From the NCBI GenBank assembly GCA_025210295.1, contig JAOASC010000016.1, positions 186,001 to 250,000 on the forward strand: a stretch of 64,000 bases of DNA, read 5' to 3'. The translations under genes were made by a program, and so were the position numbers. Source of the stretch: Flavobacteriales bacterium (lineage in GTDB: Bacteria; Bacteroidota; Bacteroidia; Flavobacteriales_D; Parvicellaceae). Under the pieces are notes generated by a model that ran no database searches, was not told where the DNA came from, and saw only the letters and a program-made list of their open reading frames with translations. Positions 43,301 to 52,116 of the stretch are shown here, one piece after another. The stretch's first letter is position 1; each line of letters opens with the position of its first letter.

Positions 43301-46300
43301 TCTACAGCTTGTTTATACGCATAACTGTTCTCATCCACTTCAGCTGTTAATAACGTTTTTGCTTCTTCTAATTCTTCAGAAGCTAATTGTTGATCGTTTT
43401 CAGAAGCTTGTTTTAGGTCGTTAGCCAATTTCAAAGCTGTTTTTGATTTTTTTGTTTGGGCTTTAGTAATTTTCTTATCTATACTTGCAATTGTTTTATC
43501 ATCACTTGCCTCACTCTTTTGTGCTTCTAGTGTCTCTATAGTCGTATTATAGGATTTAACTTTAGCTACTGTTGATTCATTTTCAGTGATAATCTCATTT
43601 GCTGAAGAACTAGTAAATTCAACATGCTCTGTTAAATCTTTAGATTGAGTATTGGTTGAAACTTCATAAACATCTAAGTTTTCTTTCCCTGAATAAAATT
43701 CAATACCTTCTACGTTCTCGTTAAGTTTAGAAGCTTGTTTTTCTTCTGAAGAGACTGTTTTATTGTCTGCTTGAACAGCTGCAAAAACAGGATTTTCTTC
43801 TAATAACGCATTTTTAACTTCTGATAACTCATCATTCTTTTCTTCTAATTGTTCTTCTAACCAGTCAATTTTTTCTTGGATTATCGCCTCCTCTTCTATG
43901 GTTATGTTTCCTTTAATTGCAGCTTCATTGAGTTCTATTTCTTCTTCTAATTGAGCAATCCAATTATTGTATACCGTTTGCTTTTCTTCATTTGTTTCTA
44001 CGACATCCAATTCGTTTGAATAGTTCTCAAAAACAGCTTTTTGTTCATTTAAACTCGTAACTGTACTTTCTGTAGTTGTATTTTCATTTTGACTTGTACT
44101 ACTTTCCTCTTGCGTATTCTCTTCTGCATTAGCATTTGTTTCATTACTATTGGCTAATTCATTTTCAGCTGAAGAATTTTCAACTTCATTATTACTTTCT
44201 TCACTAGTATTTTCATTTGATGCTGCTGAATTCTCTTGTGAGTTGCTAGTATTAATGCTATTCTCTTCATTAACACTATTATCTACCTCTGCTACAGCAT
44301 TTTCACTATTGGTATTATTGTTACTTTCTTCTTCATTATTACTGCTATTTTCAGTATTAGAATTATCAGGATCAGTTGTTTCATTGGTTGAACTTGAAGC
44401 ATTATCAGCTAAGGCAGTCAAATCTTCTTCTTTACTCCTAACATTCTGTTGTTCTGCTCTAAGCAGTTCAAGGTTTTTACTAACGATTTCTTTTTCATCA
44501 TCAGGAATATTTGAAGTCAATAATTTCATATTCTTATTCACCTCTGTATCAACCTTAGACTTCCAATTGGCTAAATATGCTGCTTTTTCATCATTGGGTA
44601 TCGTTGAATATTCCTCTTCTAAATTATCAAAATCTCTTTTTTGGTTTTCAACATAGCTACTTGTCAACAATTCGTTTTGAGTATTGGATGAGTTTTCTAT
44701 CGTTTCATTTTCAACAAATAACTCTTCTTTTTCTCCTATATATGTTGGACTATAATCTTCTTCTACTGTTTCTTCTATTAAATAAATGGCTTCTTTCTGA
44801 TTATCAATTGCAGCCAGTTGTAAGGCATGAGCTTCTTTTAGTTTCTCTGCTTTTGCTGCTTTATTTTCAGTAAACGAAGCTTCTTTAATTAATTCCTTTG
44901 CTTCTTTATTTTGGGTTACAAATTTTTCTTCAAGTAATTTTGCTAATTGATAATTTTCATCCTTAATATAATTATTATCCTCAGCTCTAGCTGATTTTAA
45001 CAAAGTTGTCAATTTATTCTGATTGGCTTCAAATTCAGCATTATCTATCTCATGGATACGCTCCCCTAAGTCAGCTTCTAATTGATATTGTTTTTCTAAC
45101 TTATTATCTATTTGATTTTGAATTATTGTTTTCTTCTTCTCTTTTTTCGTCTCCGATAACTGTTGTTCTAATTGTTCTATTTCCTGCTCTACAACAGTCA
45201 ACTCATCCACTTGAGCTATGAGTTCTTCTTTCATTGTATTAGCTCTTTCACTTTCGTATTCTGAAGTGCTAGTAAATGCCCCTTCAAACTCAGAAGCTAT
45301 TGAACTGGTATTTTCTATTTCATCCACCAATTCTTGATATTCTTCTGATTTTTCTACTGCTTGTTGAGCTGCCGACTTTTCAATAATAGAAGTATTGGTT
45401 TCAACAACATTTTGTTTTTCAGCTTTTAAACGTTCTAGGTTTTCTTTTTGCGCAATTAAATCAGCCTTTTTCTGAGGATCATTCTCAGTAGTTATTTTTT
45501 GTTCCAATTCATTGATATCGTTATCAATAATATTTAACCAATCCTCTGCTTTTTGATTCTCTTCATTAATTTGAGTTTCATTAATTGCTACTGATGACTC
45601 ACTTTCCTCAATTGTTGCCAATTCAGATTCTAACGCTGATTTTTCAGTTTCTTTTTCATTTTTTTGAGTTTTTAACCAATCTATCTTAGTCGCTAATGTC
45701 TCTTTTATTTTTCCCTCCTGAGCTTCTTGATAATCGCTCTCTGTTGTATTTATTTCTCCATCGATATAGGTAATCCATTCATCACTTAATCGAATTCTTT
45801 GCTCTACTTCTTCTTTTCTGGAAGAACTATTATTTTTAGCTGCTTCTACTCTTTCTTCAAATGGTTCGAACTTTTTTCGTTCTTCATTAATGATTTCATC
45901 TTTTTCTGTTGCTGTCAAACTAGCTACTTCATCCACTTGACTTTCCTGTTCTACAATAGCAGCGATTTCTTCTTCAATAAAATTAAGATCTACTTCTTTG
46001 TTTGATTTTTGCTCATTTAAAAGATTTAATTTTTCTGTTGCTTCAGCTTTTTCTTTCGGTGTTGATGCTAATGCTAACTGATCTTCAACATCCATTATTT
46101 CACTATCTAAAGCAGCAATCCAATCTTCCGTAATTTTTTTCTTAGCTGTAGCTACTTCTTTTTCTGTTCCATCAGTATCAATTGCTTTTAAATCACTTTC
46201 ATAGCTCGAGTAATTTTCAGTAATTTCTTCTTTTAAGGTAGAGACCTCACTTTCAGATAGGTTTACTTGAGTAGAATTTTCTTCAGAAGTAGAGTTTTCT

Positions 46301-49137
46301 TCAGAAGTAGAGTTTTCAGTATTACTTGCTTCAGCCATCAATTCCTCTAATGCTTCTAATTCGCTTGTTTTTAATGCTTTTTGTTGTTTAAGCCATTCTA
46401 AGTAATATGCTAATTTTGACGACTCCTTAGCTTCAGTAGTTGAAGCGATATCAGCTTCAGTCTCTTGGATTTTAGTTTCAATAGTCGCTATCCAATTTTC
46501 TAAAATTTCTTTTTTCTTTTCAACATCTTGGGATGTTTCTTCTGATAGGCTTTGTAGTTGACGCTCATAATCGCTAAACTCCTCTTCTTTTGCTGCAAGT
46601 AATGTTTCTTTTTCCTCTTCTGTCAACTCAGTACTTTCTGTTGTTTCCGTACCTTCTATTGTTTCATTTTCTGAAGAAGCATTCGTATTTTCATTATTCG
46701 TTGAAGTGTTATTTTCAGAAGTGTTATCAGCAAGTTCAGTTTCTTGGTGTTGACTTAAACTATTCTCATTTTGAGAGATACTATTTTCTAATTCATTAGA
46801 AGCTAGATATTCTTTAATTTGTTCTTTCTCCTCTTCTGTCAATTCAACAGTTGTTCCAGCATCAATATCATCGTATAAGTTTGACATTAAATCAACCTGA
46901 TGGCTTAATACATCTGCTTCTTCTTGCAAACGTTTTGACTTTTCAAAACTTTCTTTTGCTAATTCATCATTTAATTGTAATTGCTCTTTAATATCGTCGA
47001 TTTGGCGTTGAATTGTTGGTTGATCTTTTTTCTTTGCTTTTTCCAACTCTCTATTTAGACTACTCAACCTTAGGTTCAGTTCATCATCAGCCTCACGATA
47101 TTCTTGTGCTTCTCGATTAGCTTTATCAGCTTCTTCTTGTTTTTGTTTGGCCTTTTCAACAATTTCATCAAAACCAGATTTATAGTTAGGCTTATCACTT
47201 ATTAAACTGTCAATTCTAGTTTGTAATTGTTTTAATGCTGCTATCGCTTTATCGTGTGAATTTTCATTTACTGCTTTTTCAATTGCTACGGCTACATTTT
47301 TAGCGTCAGTAGCTTCAACTTGTTTTTTATCATATTCTTTTTTCAAAGAGTTCGCTAAATTTAAGGCTGTTGTTGCCAACATATTTAAATCTTTTGATTG
47401 CGCATGAGATTTTTTGGCTAACTCTAATTTTTCTTGTTTTTCTAATGGATTCGAAATCGTTTCCACTTCTTTTAACAATTCATCAGCTTGTTTGGTCAAT
47501 TCTTTAGCTTGATTGCTTTTATTATTAGCTACAGTGTAAGCAGCTTCCATTCTCTTTTTTAGATCGTTTGCTTCTTCTTGAACTTCATTTGCTTTCTCTG
47601 AACTCAAAGCTACTAAATCGTCTACAGTATAGTTCTCATTCAATGCTTCTGTAACAATTTCATTTTCATTTTCGAAGTTATTATAAAGTGAATCTGGGAA
47701 GTCATCAGCATTTGGATCTGGATCTGCCATTCCTTTAAGTACCTTAGCCATGATCTCAGCTGCATTGGGTACTTCTTGATCAAACATATTATTAATCACC
47801 AATTTTTCAACTCCCCCATCTTTAACTAAAGCCAAAGATTGTTTTAATGGTTTTACCACTTTTTGAGCGGGAACCTCTACAACACCTGTATGAATTTTTT
47901 CACTTTCTGGTGTCTCAACAATAAATTTATATTTTCCACTTCGTGGCAATATAATAATATAATTACCGATTTTATCAGGATTATAAATCCCCTCAATTTC
48001 GCCTGTCTGCATGTTCTCCACTTTAATGGTAGCAGCATTATCCTCAGGGTTAATTTTATTTTCAAAACTTCCCGCTAAGATTACATTAACAATTGGGAAT
48101 GTCTCCACTTTAACTTTATACACATCAAGGTATCCTCCCTTTGCAGCTCGTGATGATGAAAAATAAGCATTTTCAAAATTGGGATCAACAATGTACATGA
48201 TATCATCGTCGGGAGTGTTAATCTTATAATCAAGGTTTTTGGGAGTTCCAAACTGATTAATTTGAGTATCGTAATCTACCTTAAACACGTCATACCCTCC
48301 CATACTATTGTGCCCTTTGGAACTAAAATAAAATGTTTTTCCATCAGCATGTAAGAAACCATAAGCATCGTCATAAGGAGTATTTATCGATTCGGGCAAC
48401 TTTTCTGGTTCTCCCCAACCTCCTGATGCTTTTCTTCTAACCATGTACAAATCTAAACCTGTGCTTCCATCTTTTCCATAACTGGAATAGAATAACACAT
48501 CTTGATTTAATGGAGGGAAATAAACAACAGATTGATAACCTATTTTTTTATCATATTTAGATTGAAACTCTGAAGAAACTAAAATTTTACCTCCAATTTC
48601 AGAAAGGTCATAAGAGTATTGAAAACGTTGAAAACTAGATTCCGTTTTTTCATACACCACCAACTCGGTTAAGTTTTGTAATAGTTTTTTCCCATTAGAA
48701 CACATTTGGATGTGCAAGTCCACTTGTAAATCTTTTTTATAATTAGGATCTCCTTCAGCTTTAAATTTTTGATAATATTTTAAAGCAGCTTTAAAATTAT
48801 AGTTCAGATGGTATGATTTTCCTAAAAAGAAATAAACTCGGCTATCTCCACCTCCTCCTTTATTTGCAGCAAATTTTAGATACCTTAAACTCTTCTCTTT
48901 ATCTTCGTCAGCATACATCAAACAAACTCCGTATTTAAAGTTAAACTCTGGACTTGTTTGATTTAAACTTAGAAAATGTAGGATATGAGGTGTTGCTTCG
49001 ACATACTTACCTTTGTCGAATAGTTTATTAGCATGTTTCTTTCTGTCTTCTTCATTTTTAAATTCTTGAGAAAAAATCCCCAAAGTAGAAAAGACTATAA
49101 GAGTGAATAGGCAATATTTTATCAAACGATTATTCAA
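40306..49137 (-). CDS. Giant TPR-PD40-CRD-coiled-coil-SPOR envelope protein
   Basis: The protein has 2943 residues. Order: signal peptide (1-24, no lipobox); TPR-like region (about 30-170); PD40 propeller (about 200-340, with YFSSKGHNSMGGYDVF); carboxypeptidase-regulatory-like sandwich (about 344-435); about 1800 residues of Glu/Lys/Ala coiled coil with at least seven copies of a 'NW-I-x-x-[LI]-[DE]' module (Trp near 881, 1005, 1120, 1198, 1522, 1724, 2655) and Asn/Ser/Glu/Thr linkers; four SPOR-like domains (starting near 2303, 2466, 2749, 2853). TPR-PD40-CRD is the front of the type IX component PorE, whose OmpA end is replaced here. It probably spans the periplasm with SPOR domains on septal or denuded peptidoglycan (inference). 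No ATG is in frame; the signal peptide starts at a TTG. The gene follows plsY by 37 bases. Confidence 0.85.
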   Translation of the reverse strand: MNNRLIKYCLFTLIVFSTLGIFSQEFKNEEDRKKHANKLFDKGKYVEATPHILHFLSLNQTSPEFNFKYGVCLMYADEDKEKSLRYLKFAANKGGGGDSRVYFFLGKSYHLNYNFKAALKYYQKFKAEGDPNYKKDLQVDLHIQMCSNGKKLLQNLTELVVYEKTESSFQRFQYSYDLSEIGGKILVSSEFQSKYDKKIGYQSVVYFPPLNQDVLFYSSYGKDGSTGLDLYMVRRKASGGWGEPEKLPESINTPYDDAYGFLHADGKTFYFSSKGHNSMGGYDVFKVDYDTQINQFGTPKNLDYKINTPDDDIMYIVDPNFENAYFSSSRAAKGGYLDVYKVKVETFPIVNVILAGSFENKINPEDNAATIKVENMQTGEIEGIYNPDKIGNYIIILPRSGKYKFIVETPESEKIHTGVVEVPAQKVVKPLKQSLALVKDGGVEKLVINNMFDQEVPNAAEIMAKVLKGMADPDPNADDFPDSLYNNFENENEIVTEALNENYTVDDLVALSSEKANEVQEEANDLKKRMEAAYTVANNKSNQAKELTKQADELLKEVETISNPLEKQEKLELAKKSHAQSKDLNMLATTALNLANSLKKEYDKKQVEATDAKNVAVAIEKAVNENSHDKAIAALKQLQTRIDSLISDKPNYKSGFDEIVEKAKQKQEEADKANREAQEYREADDELNLRLSSLNRELEKAKKKDQPTIQRQIDDIKEQLQLNDELAKESFEKSKRLQEEADVLSHQVDLMSNLYDDIDAGTTVELTEEEKEQIKEYLASNELENSISQNENSLSQHQETELADNTSENNTSTNNENTNASSENETIEGTETTESTELTEEEKETLLAAKEEEFSDYERQLQSLSEETSQDVEKKKEILENWIATIETKIQETEADIASTTEAKESSKLAYYLEWLKQQKALKTSELEALEELMAEASNTENSTSEENSTSEENSTQVNLSESEVSTLKEEITENYSSYESDLKAIDTDGTEKEVATAKKKITEDWIAALDSEIMDVEDQLALASTPKEKAEATEKLNLLNEQKSNKEVDLNFIEEEIAAIVEQESQVDEVASLTATEKDEIINEERKKFEPFEERVEAAKNNSSSRKEEVEQRIRLSDEWITYIDGEINTTESDYQEAQEGKIKETLATKIDWLKTQKNEKETEKSALESELATIEESESSVAINETQINEENQKAEDWLNIIDNDINELEQKITTENDPQKKADLIAQKENLERLKAEKQNVVETNTSIIEKSAAQQAVEKSEEYQELVDEIENTSSIASEFEGAFTSTSEYESERANTMKEELIAQVDELTVVEQEIEQLEQQLSETKKEKKKTIIQNQIDNKLEKQYQLEADLGERIHEIDNAEFEANQNKLTTLLKSARAEDNNYIKDENYQLAKLLEEKFVTQNKEAKELIKEASFTENKAAKAEKLKEAHALQLAAIDNQKEAIYLIEETVEEDYSPTYIGEKEELFVENETIENSSNTQNELLTSSYVENQKRDFDNLEEEYSTIPNDEKAAYLANWKSKVDTEVNKNMKLLTSNIPDDEKEIVSKNLELLRAEQQNVRSKEEDLTALADNASSSTNETTDPDNSNTENSSNNEEESNNNTNSENAVAEVDNSVNEENSINTSNSQENSAASNENTSEESNNEVENSSAENELANSNETNANAEENTQEESSTSQNENTTTESTVTSLNEQKAVFENYSNELDVVETNEEKQTVYNNWIAQLEEEIELNEAAIKGNITIEEEAIIQEKIDWLEEQLEEKNDELSEVKNALLEENPVFAAVQADNKTVSSEEKQASKLNENVEGIEFYSGKENLDVYEVSTNTQSKDLTEHVEFTSSSANEIITENESTVAKVKSYNTTIETLEAQKSEASDDKTIASIDKKITKAQTKKSKTALKLANDLKQASENDQQLASEELEEAKTLLTAEVDENSYAYKQAVEYEAKAEQLANEANQLRNEAAGIKGVVEKNEKLNEALAKEKTSAAYKVKASKLYADAVVNSYNVDENKIATVSENEDERTSTEIIAAANKADNLAYEYSTRAGELRDSAQTVKKKHRTKVIQEAEVYSQRAEVQEQIAEKLKEEGARVEAKEQEVLENELLLTNLSQSDVEKVRSADNYDEIYAKQLAIEQFLKELKAEEELMRSYMNLAKQQENKARKYEEKAKNAESEDEKQKFIAIADKLYEQAEINNEKQDSIAGIIDEINEKKDLVEQEQFDLLSLFDEEFQNDIRGLMLSNYEKTPLEKVEEKPTPTLTLNNLTSSKFEAPEDLTSNIVVINNDTQQSVYSESNPIPLNPKNPKGLVYKVQVGAFRKPIPQDLFKGFAPISAERIRDDITRYRVGYFVNFETANVSKNQIRGLGYNDAFVVAILNGKRISIAEARAYTNNATSEVLAVNETPQNTESNTAEETNRPSNTEEETNVNEENSTNTNEENTSVVEEEVPEYVRNLGEDAAEVNAVENIQGLFYTVQVGAFSKPIAKTGTFNISPLVTKYVNGLYKYTTGIYKSVQDADGRKNEVRAKGIPDAFVIAYYNGDRVSLAQAQQIIQERGEAAFTNKVEGGTSNSNQSQDESPINNSEESNSDNVSTDRSASNPNTEVENVTQSETNDNELAEETGVFAKSYIDNKKQEYAAINQQYSESANSEKQDVLNIWKAKVDADINENMKLLISNIPDAQKEKVSKNLELLRSEQLKVRNEQKELDSVIESVPTNEDDNTENITNSVPESPNTAQSSNTSTQNAVEEKDNSTYYVDLGVYYGTVPTPIAQALLTNKKAKIKRNKINDAATQYYCGVFLTKDEVAEIWASFVQDGLTDAKIVEIEEGEEFILMEKENQIDKDIEKNAENTISIVDTKLIYRVELGTFKETMPISTGKVFLELGYLGIEKKNYNNKQTYYCGKVDTEAEANELKQKFVDKGITEAKVVAFVGDRQISLIEAEELAK
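46271..46318 (-). repeat. 18-base tandem repeat in a low-complexity linker
   Basis: Units start at 46271, 46289 and 46307; the first two differ by one base and the third is partial. They encode SEENST repeats in the giant protein. Such near-perfect short repeats suggest recent slippage and possible length variation between strains. Confidence 0.7.
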
Positions 49138-49174
49138 AATATCAATCAGTTATACACATTAGCTACAAAAAGGT

Positions 49175-49819
49175 TCACTTTTTCTTTAAATTAAAAGGCA
49201 TTTTACCTTCTTCATGCTTTAATAAGCGTTCTATATTTTTTCGATGTCTAACGACCACTAAAACTGCTAATGCGATAGAAAAATAAATTAAAGAGTTGGA
49301 ATCTGTTTTAAAAACAAAGATAGTCACCAATGGAAAAGCTGTTGCAGCAATAATTGCTCCTAGCGAAACATATTGGCTAATGAGGTATACCATCAAAAAT
49401 ATACCAAAACAAACTGCTGCTGCTGGAAAGTTAATCGCTAAAACAATCCCTAACAAAGTCGCCACTCCTTTACCTCCTTTAAAACGTTCGTAGATTGGAA
49501 ACACATGTCCTAATACTGCTGCAGCTCCAATAGACATTTGCAAGTTTATATAAGCATTGCTTCCTATTTCAAAGTCAGAATATTTGGATAATAAATATAC
49601 AGAAGCCCACCCTTTTATTATATCAAAAAATAAAACAGGAAAACCTGCTCGCTTTCCTATTGTTCTAAAAGTATTTGTAGCCCCAGCATTTTTACTCCCA
49701 AAATCTCTTACATCAACACCGAAAAACCACTTTCCTACCCAAATTGAAGATGGTACGGATCCTACTAAATAAGCTATAATAATAGCCATTATGTTATACC
49801 CAGTAAAAACTTCGCTCAT
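49175..49819 (-). CDS. plsY: Acyl-phosphate:glycerol-3-phosphate acyltransferase PlsY
   Basis: The protein has 214 residues and five membrane helices. Family motifs are GSVPSSIWVGK, GSKNAGATNTFRTIGK, FPIYERFKGGKGVATLLG and VVVRHRKNIERLLKHEE. It transfers the acyl group from acyl-phosphate to glycerol-3-phosphate, the first step of phospholipid synthesis. A promoter with both parts (TATATTTG at 49866-49873, TTG at 49895-49897) lies upstream. The giant SPOR-protein gene follows after 37 bases without a terminator, so a common transcript is possible. Confidence 0.95.
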   Translation of the reverse strand: MSEVFTGYNIMAIIIAYLVGSVPSSIWVGKWFFGVDVRDFGSKNAGATNTFRTIGKRAGFPVLFFDIIKGWASVYLLSKYSDFEIGSNAYINLQMSIGAAAVLGHVFPIYERFKGGKGVATLLGIVLAINFPAAAVCFGIFLMVYLISQYVSLGAIIAATAFPLVTIFVFKTDSNSLIYFSIALAVLVVVRHRKNIERLLKHEEGKMPFNLKKK

Positions 49820-49865
49820 ATATTCAAATTATGGTATTTGTATTCAATACAATACCGACCAACCT

Positions 49866-49897
49866 CAAATATACAATTTTAGACTGAAAAGCATCAA
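49866..49897 (-). promoter_or_regulatory. Two-part Bacteroidota promoter for plsY
   Basis: On the minus strand TTG (49895-49897) is followed after 21 bases by TATATTTG (49866-49873), the -33/-7 arrangement of Bacteroidota, 46 bases before the plsY ATG. Confidence 0.6.
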
Positions 49898-49923
49898 CTT
49901 ATAAGAACTATTGTTAAGCTCGT

Positions 49924-52116
49924 CTAGAAAGTTACTCCCATTATACACACATCATCAATCTGCTCTTTATCACCTTTCCACTCTTCAAATTTTTGATTTA
50001 GGATCTTGCTTCGTTCTTCAATAGGTTTTGAATTTATTATTCTCAATAGGTTTCTCAGCCTTGAATAATAGTACTTCTTTCCCTTCTCTCCTCCTTTTTG
50101 ATCTGGGAATCCATCGGTACTCATGTATACAGAAGTTCCAGGTTGAATTATTTTTTTATGGCTTGAAACATTAAAGTTTTCTGAAATACCTAAAAATAGA
50201 TTATCTCCTTTTATAGCCGTTAACTCATTATCGGGATCAATAATATAAAGAGGGTTATGTAATCCTGAATATTCTAATTCATGAGTTACATGATTGTATG
50301 CGCACATTGCGATATCTAAGCCATGTTTAATCTGCCCTCCTTTTTTCTCAGACATTTTATCTTTTAGCCGTTCATGCAAATATTCCAATACTGTTGCTGT
50401 AGATTCAACCTCTTTTTCCAAAATAATTGAATTGATAATATTTAAACTAATGAGTGTCATAAAAGCCCCAGGAACTCCATGTCCTGTACAATCTGCTACA
50501 GAGAAAAAAGTTTTATCTCCTTTCCTGTGAGCCCAATAGAAATCACCACTTACAACATCTTTAGATTTAAAATAAATAAAAGATTCTGGCAATAAATTAT
50601 TAATCTCATGAATCGTTGGGAAAATTCTTTGTTGAATATTTTTTGAATATTCAATACTCTCCAACATTTCATTTCTGTTTTTCTCAATAATTTTCTTTTG
50701 ACCACTAATAACCCTTTGTTGCTTTTTGGCTATTCTTAGGCGTTTATAAATCAATACAGAAAAAACACTAATCAACAACATTCCAAAGCCAATTGAATAA
50801 ATAATAATTAGCTGATTCCTTGCTTTTTCATCTGCTACTGCTTTTTCTTTTTCTGCTTTTGCATCAGCCAATGCCTTTTGTTTGGCTCGTTCCTCTTCTT
50901 CAATCGCTTGTTGCTTCTCAAATTCAAACTTAGCTTCTTGTTTCCCCAACTCTCGTTGTTTATCCTGATTAAATAAACTATCCTGTAGCATTACATTCTG
51001 CTCATAAAATTTGAGGGCTCTTCCATTCTTCCCTAATACTTTATAGACTTGATATAATTTTGAGGTCACCCCTACTTCATTACCTAACATTGTAGAGTTA
51101 CCCTGACATATTTTATAACTCGCTAAATAATATTTGAGCGCTTTATTATATTTTTTTTGATAAAATAGAAAGTCTCCATATCGCACATTTGCATTATAAA
51201 TATGATGTTGGTCATTTCCTAACTCTGTAATTTCAATCGATTTTTTTATATAATACTCAGCAGTGTCTAGTATGGCTTGATCCAGTTTTTTTATTCCTAA
51301 GAAATTAGGATTAATAATTTGCACACTGTCCTTATTGTGCTCATGATAATACAAATACACTTCAGCTATATTACCATATATTAAACTCAATCTAGAAGCT
51401 GTAGGTTTATTAAGTGTATCCACGTATATATTTACTGCTTTTAAAGAAGCTTTAATCGACAAGGCGTTTTTATTCATTTCTTTGTACTGATACCCTTGAC
51501 TTAAGTAGGCTCTGGCTAAAGAAGGATAATCTTCAGTTTCTAAAGCTATCTGGATTACTTTTTGATTATAATCAAATGCCTTTTGTAAATCATTGAGTTG
51601 CCCATAAATGATTCCAAGTGCTCTATAGGAACTTAAAGGAGTACCTAATTTTTCATAATACTTTGAACTCTCAAAAAAAGAAGTTATCGATCCTGCGACA
51701 TCCCCACTGATGTATATTGTTCTACCTAACAAATCATAGGCTTTTGCCATTTCTAGTGTATCACTTTCATTAAGTAAACGAATGCTTTCTTTTAGTGTCT
51801 TAACTGCTTTATCATATTCTTTATTAGCATTATAATTTTGGGCCTTAATTCGATATGCTCTAGCAAACAATCCTCGATCTCCAATTTGTTCTGATAATTG
51901 AATAATTTTATTACTAACATCAATGGCACTATCATAGTTATTGATGTTCCGATAAAACACATTCTTTTTATACAATAATTGATAACGTACTGTATCCTCC
52001 ATTGTATTCTTTAACTCCCTATTAATAGAGTCCAATTCATGGTGCTGCCCTCTAAAAGTAAAGGTGGTAAAAAGACATAAAGCAAACAGTAAAAAATTAG
52101 GAAACAACACTTTCAT
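49924..52116 (-). CDS. TPR-membrane-SpoIIE phosphatase, downstream paralogue
   Basis: The protein has 730 residues: signal peptide, TPR repeats (about 30-400, typical KVIQIALETEDYPSLARAYLS), Glu/Ala/Lys-rich coiled coil, one membrane helix (about 434-456), a second coil and a SpoIIE/PP2C domain (about 520-730). Metal-binding Asp residues are in VVSGDFYW, VADCTGHGVPGAFM and DDVCIMG, so the phosphatase looks active. The TPR array is on the outer side and the phosphatase inside, suggesting a periplasmic signal controlling dephosphorylation of an anti-sigma-antagonist-type or other Ser/Thr-phosphoprotein. Its ATG overlaps the stop of the upstream paralogue by one base (TAATG), so translation is coupled. 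Confidence 0.9.
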   Translation of the reverse strand: MKVLFPNFLLFALCLFTTFTFRGQHHELDSINRELKNTMEDTVRYQLLYKKNVFYRNINNYDSAIDVSNKIIQLSEQIGDRGLFARAYRIKAQNYNANKEYDKAVKTLKESIRLLNESDTLEMAKAYDLLGRTIYISGDVAGSITSFFESSKYYEKLGTPLSSYRALGIIYGQLNDLQKAFDYNQKVIQIALETEDYPSLARAYLSQGYQYKEMNKNALSIKASLKAVNIYVDTLNKPTASRLSLIYGNIAEVYLYYHEHNKDSVQIINPNFLGIKKLDQAILDTAEYYIKKSIEITELGNDQHHIYNANVRYGDFLFYQKKYNKALKYYLASYKICQGNSTMLGNEVGVTSKLYQVYKVLGKNGRALKFYEQNVMLQDSLFNQDKQRELGKQEAKFEFEKQQAIEEEERAKQKALADAKAEKEKAVADEKARNQLIIIYSIGFGMLLISVFSVLIYKRLRIAKKQQRVISGQKKIIEKNRNEMLESIEYSKNIQQRIFPTIHEINNLLPESFIYFKSKDVVSGDFYWAHRKGDKTFFSVADCTGHGVPGAFMTLISLNIINSIILEKEVESTATVLEYLHERLKDKMSEKKGGQIKHGLDIAMCAYNHVTHELEYSGLHNPLYIIDPDNELTAIKGDNLFLGISENFNVSSHKKIIQPGTSVYMSTDGFPDQKGGEKGKKYYYSRLRNLLRIINSKPIEERSKILNQKFEEWKGDKEQIDDVCIMGVTF

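Noticed and set aside
44150-44656. Long Ser/Leu-rich open frame on the plus strand
   Set aside because: It is the antisense of Asn/Ser/Glu-rich linkers of the giant gene; low-complexity codons leave the opposite frame open by chance.
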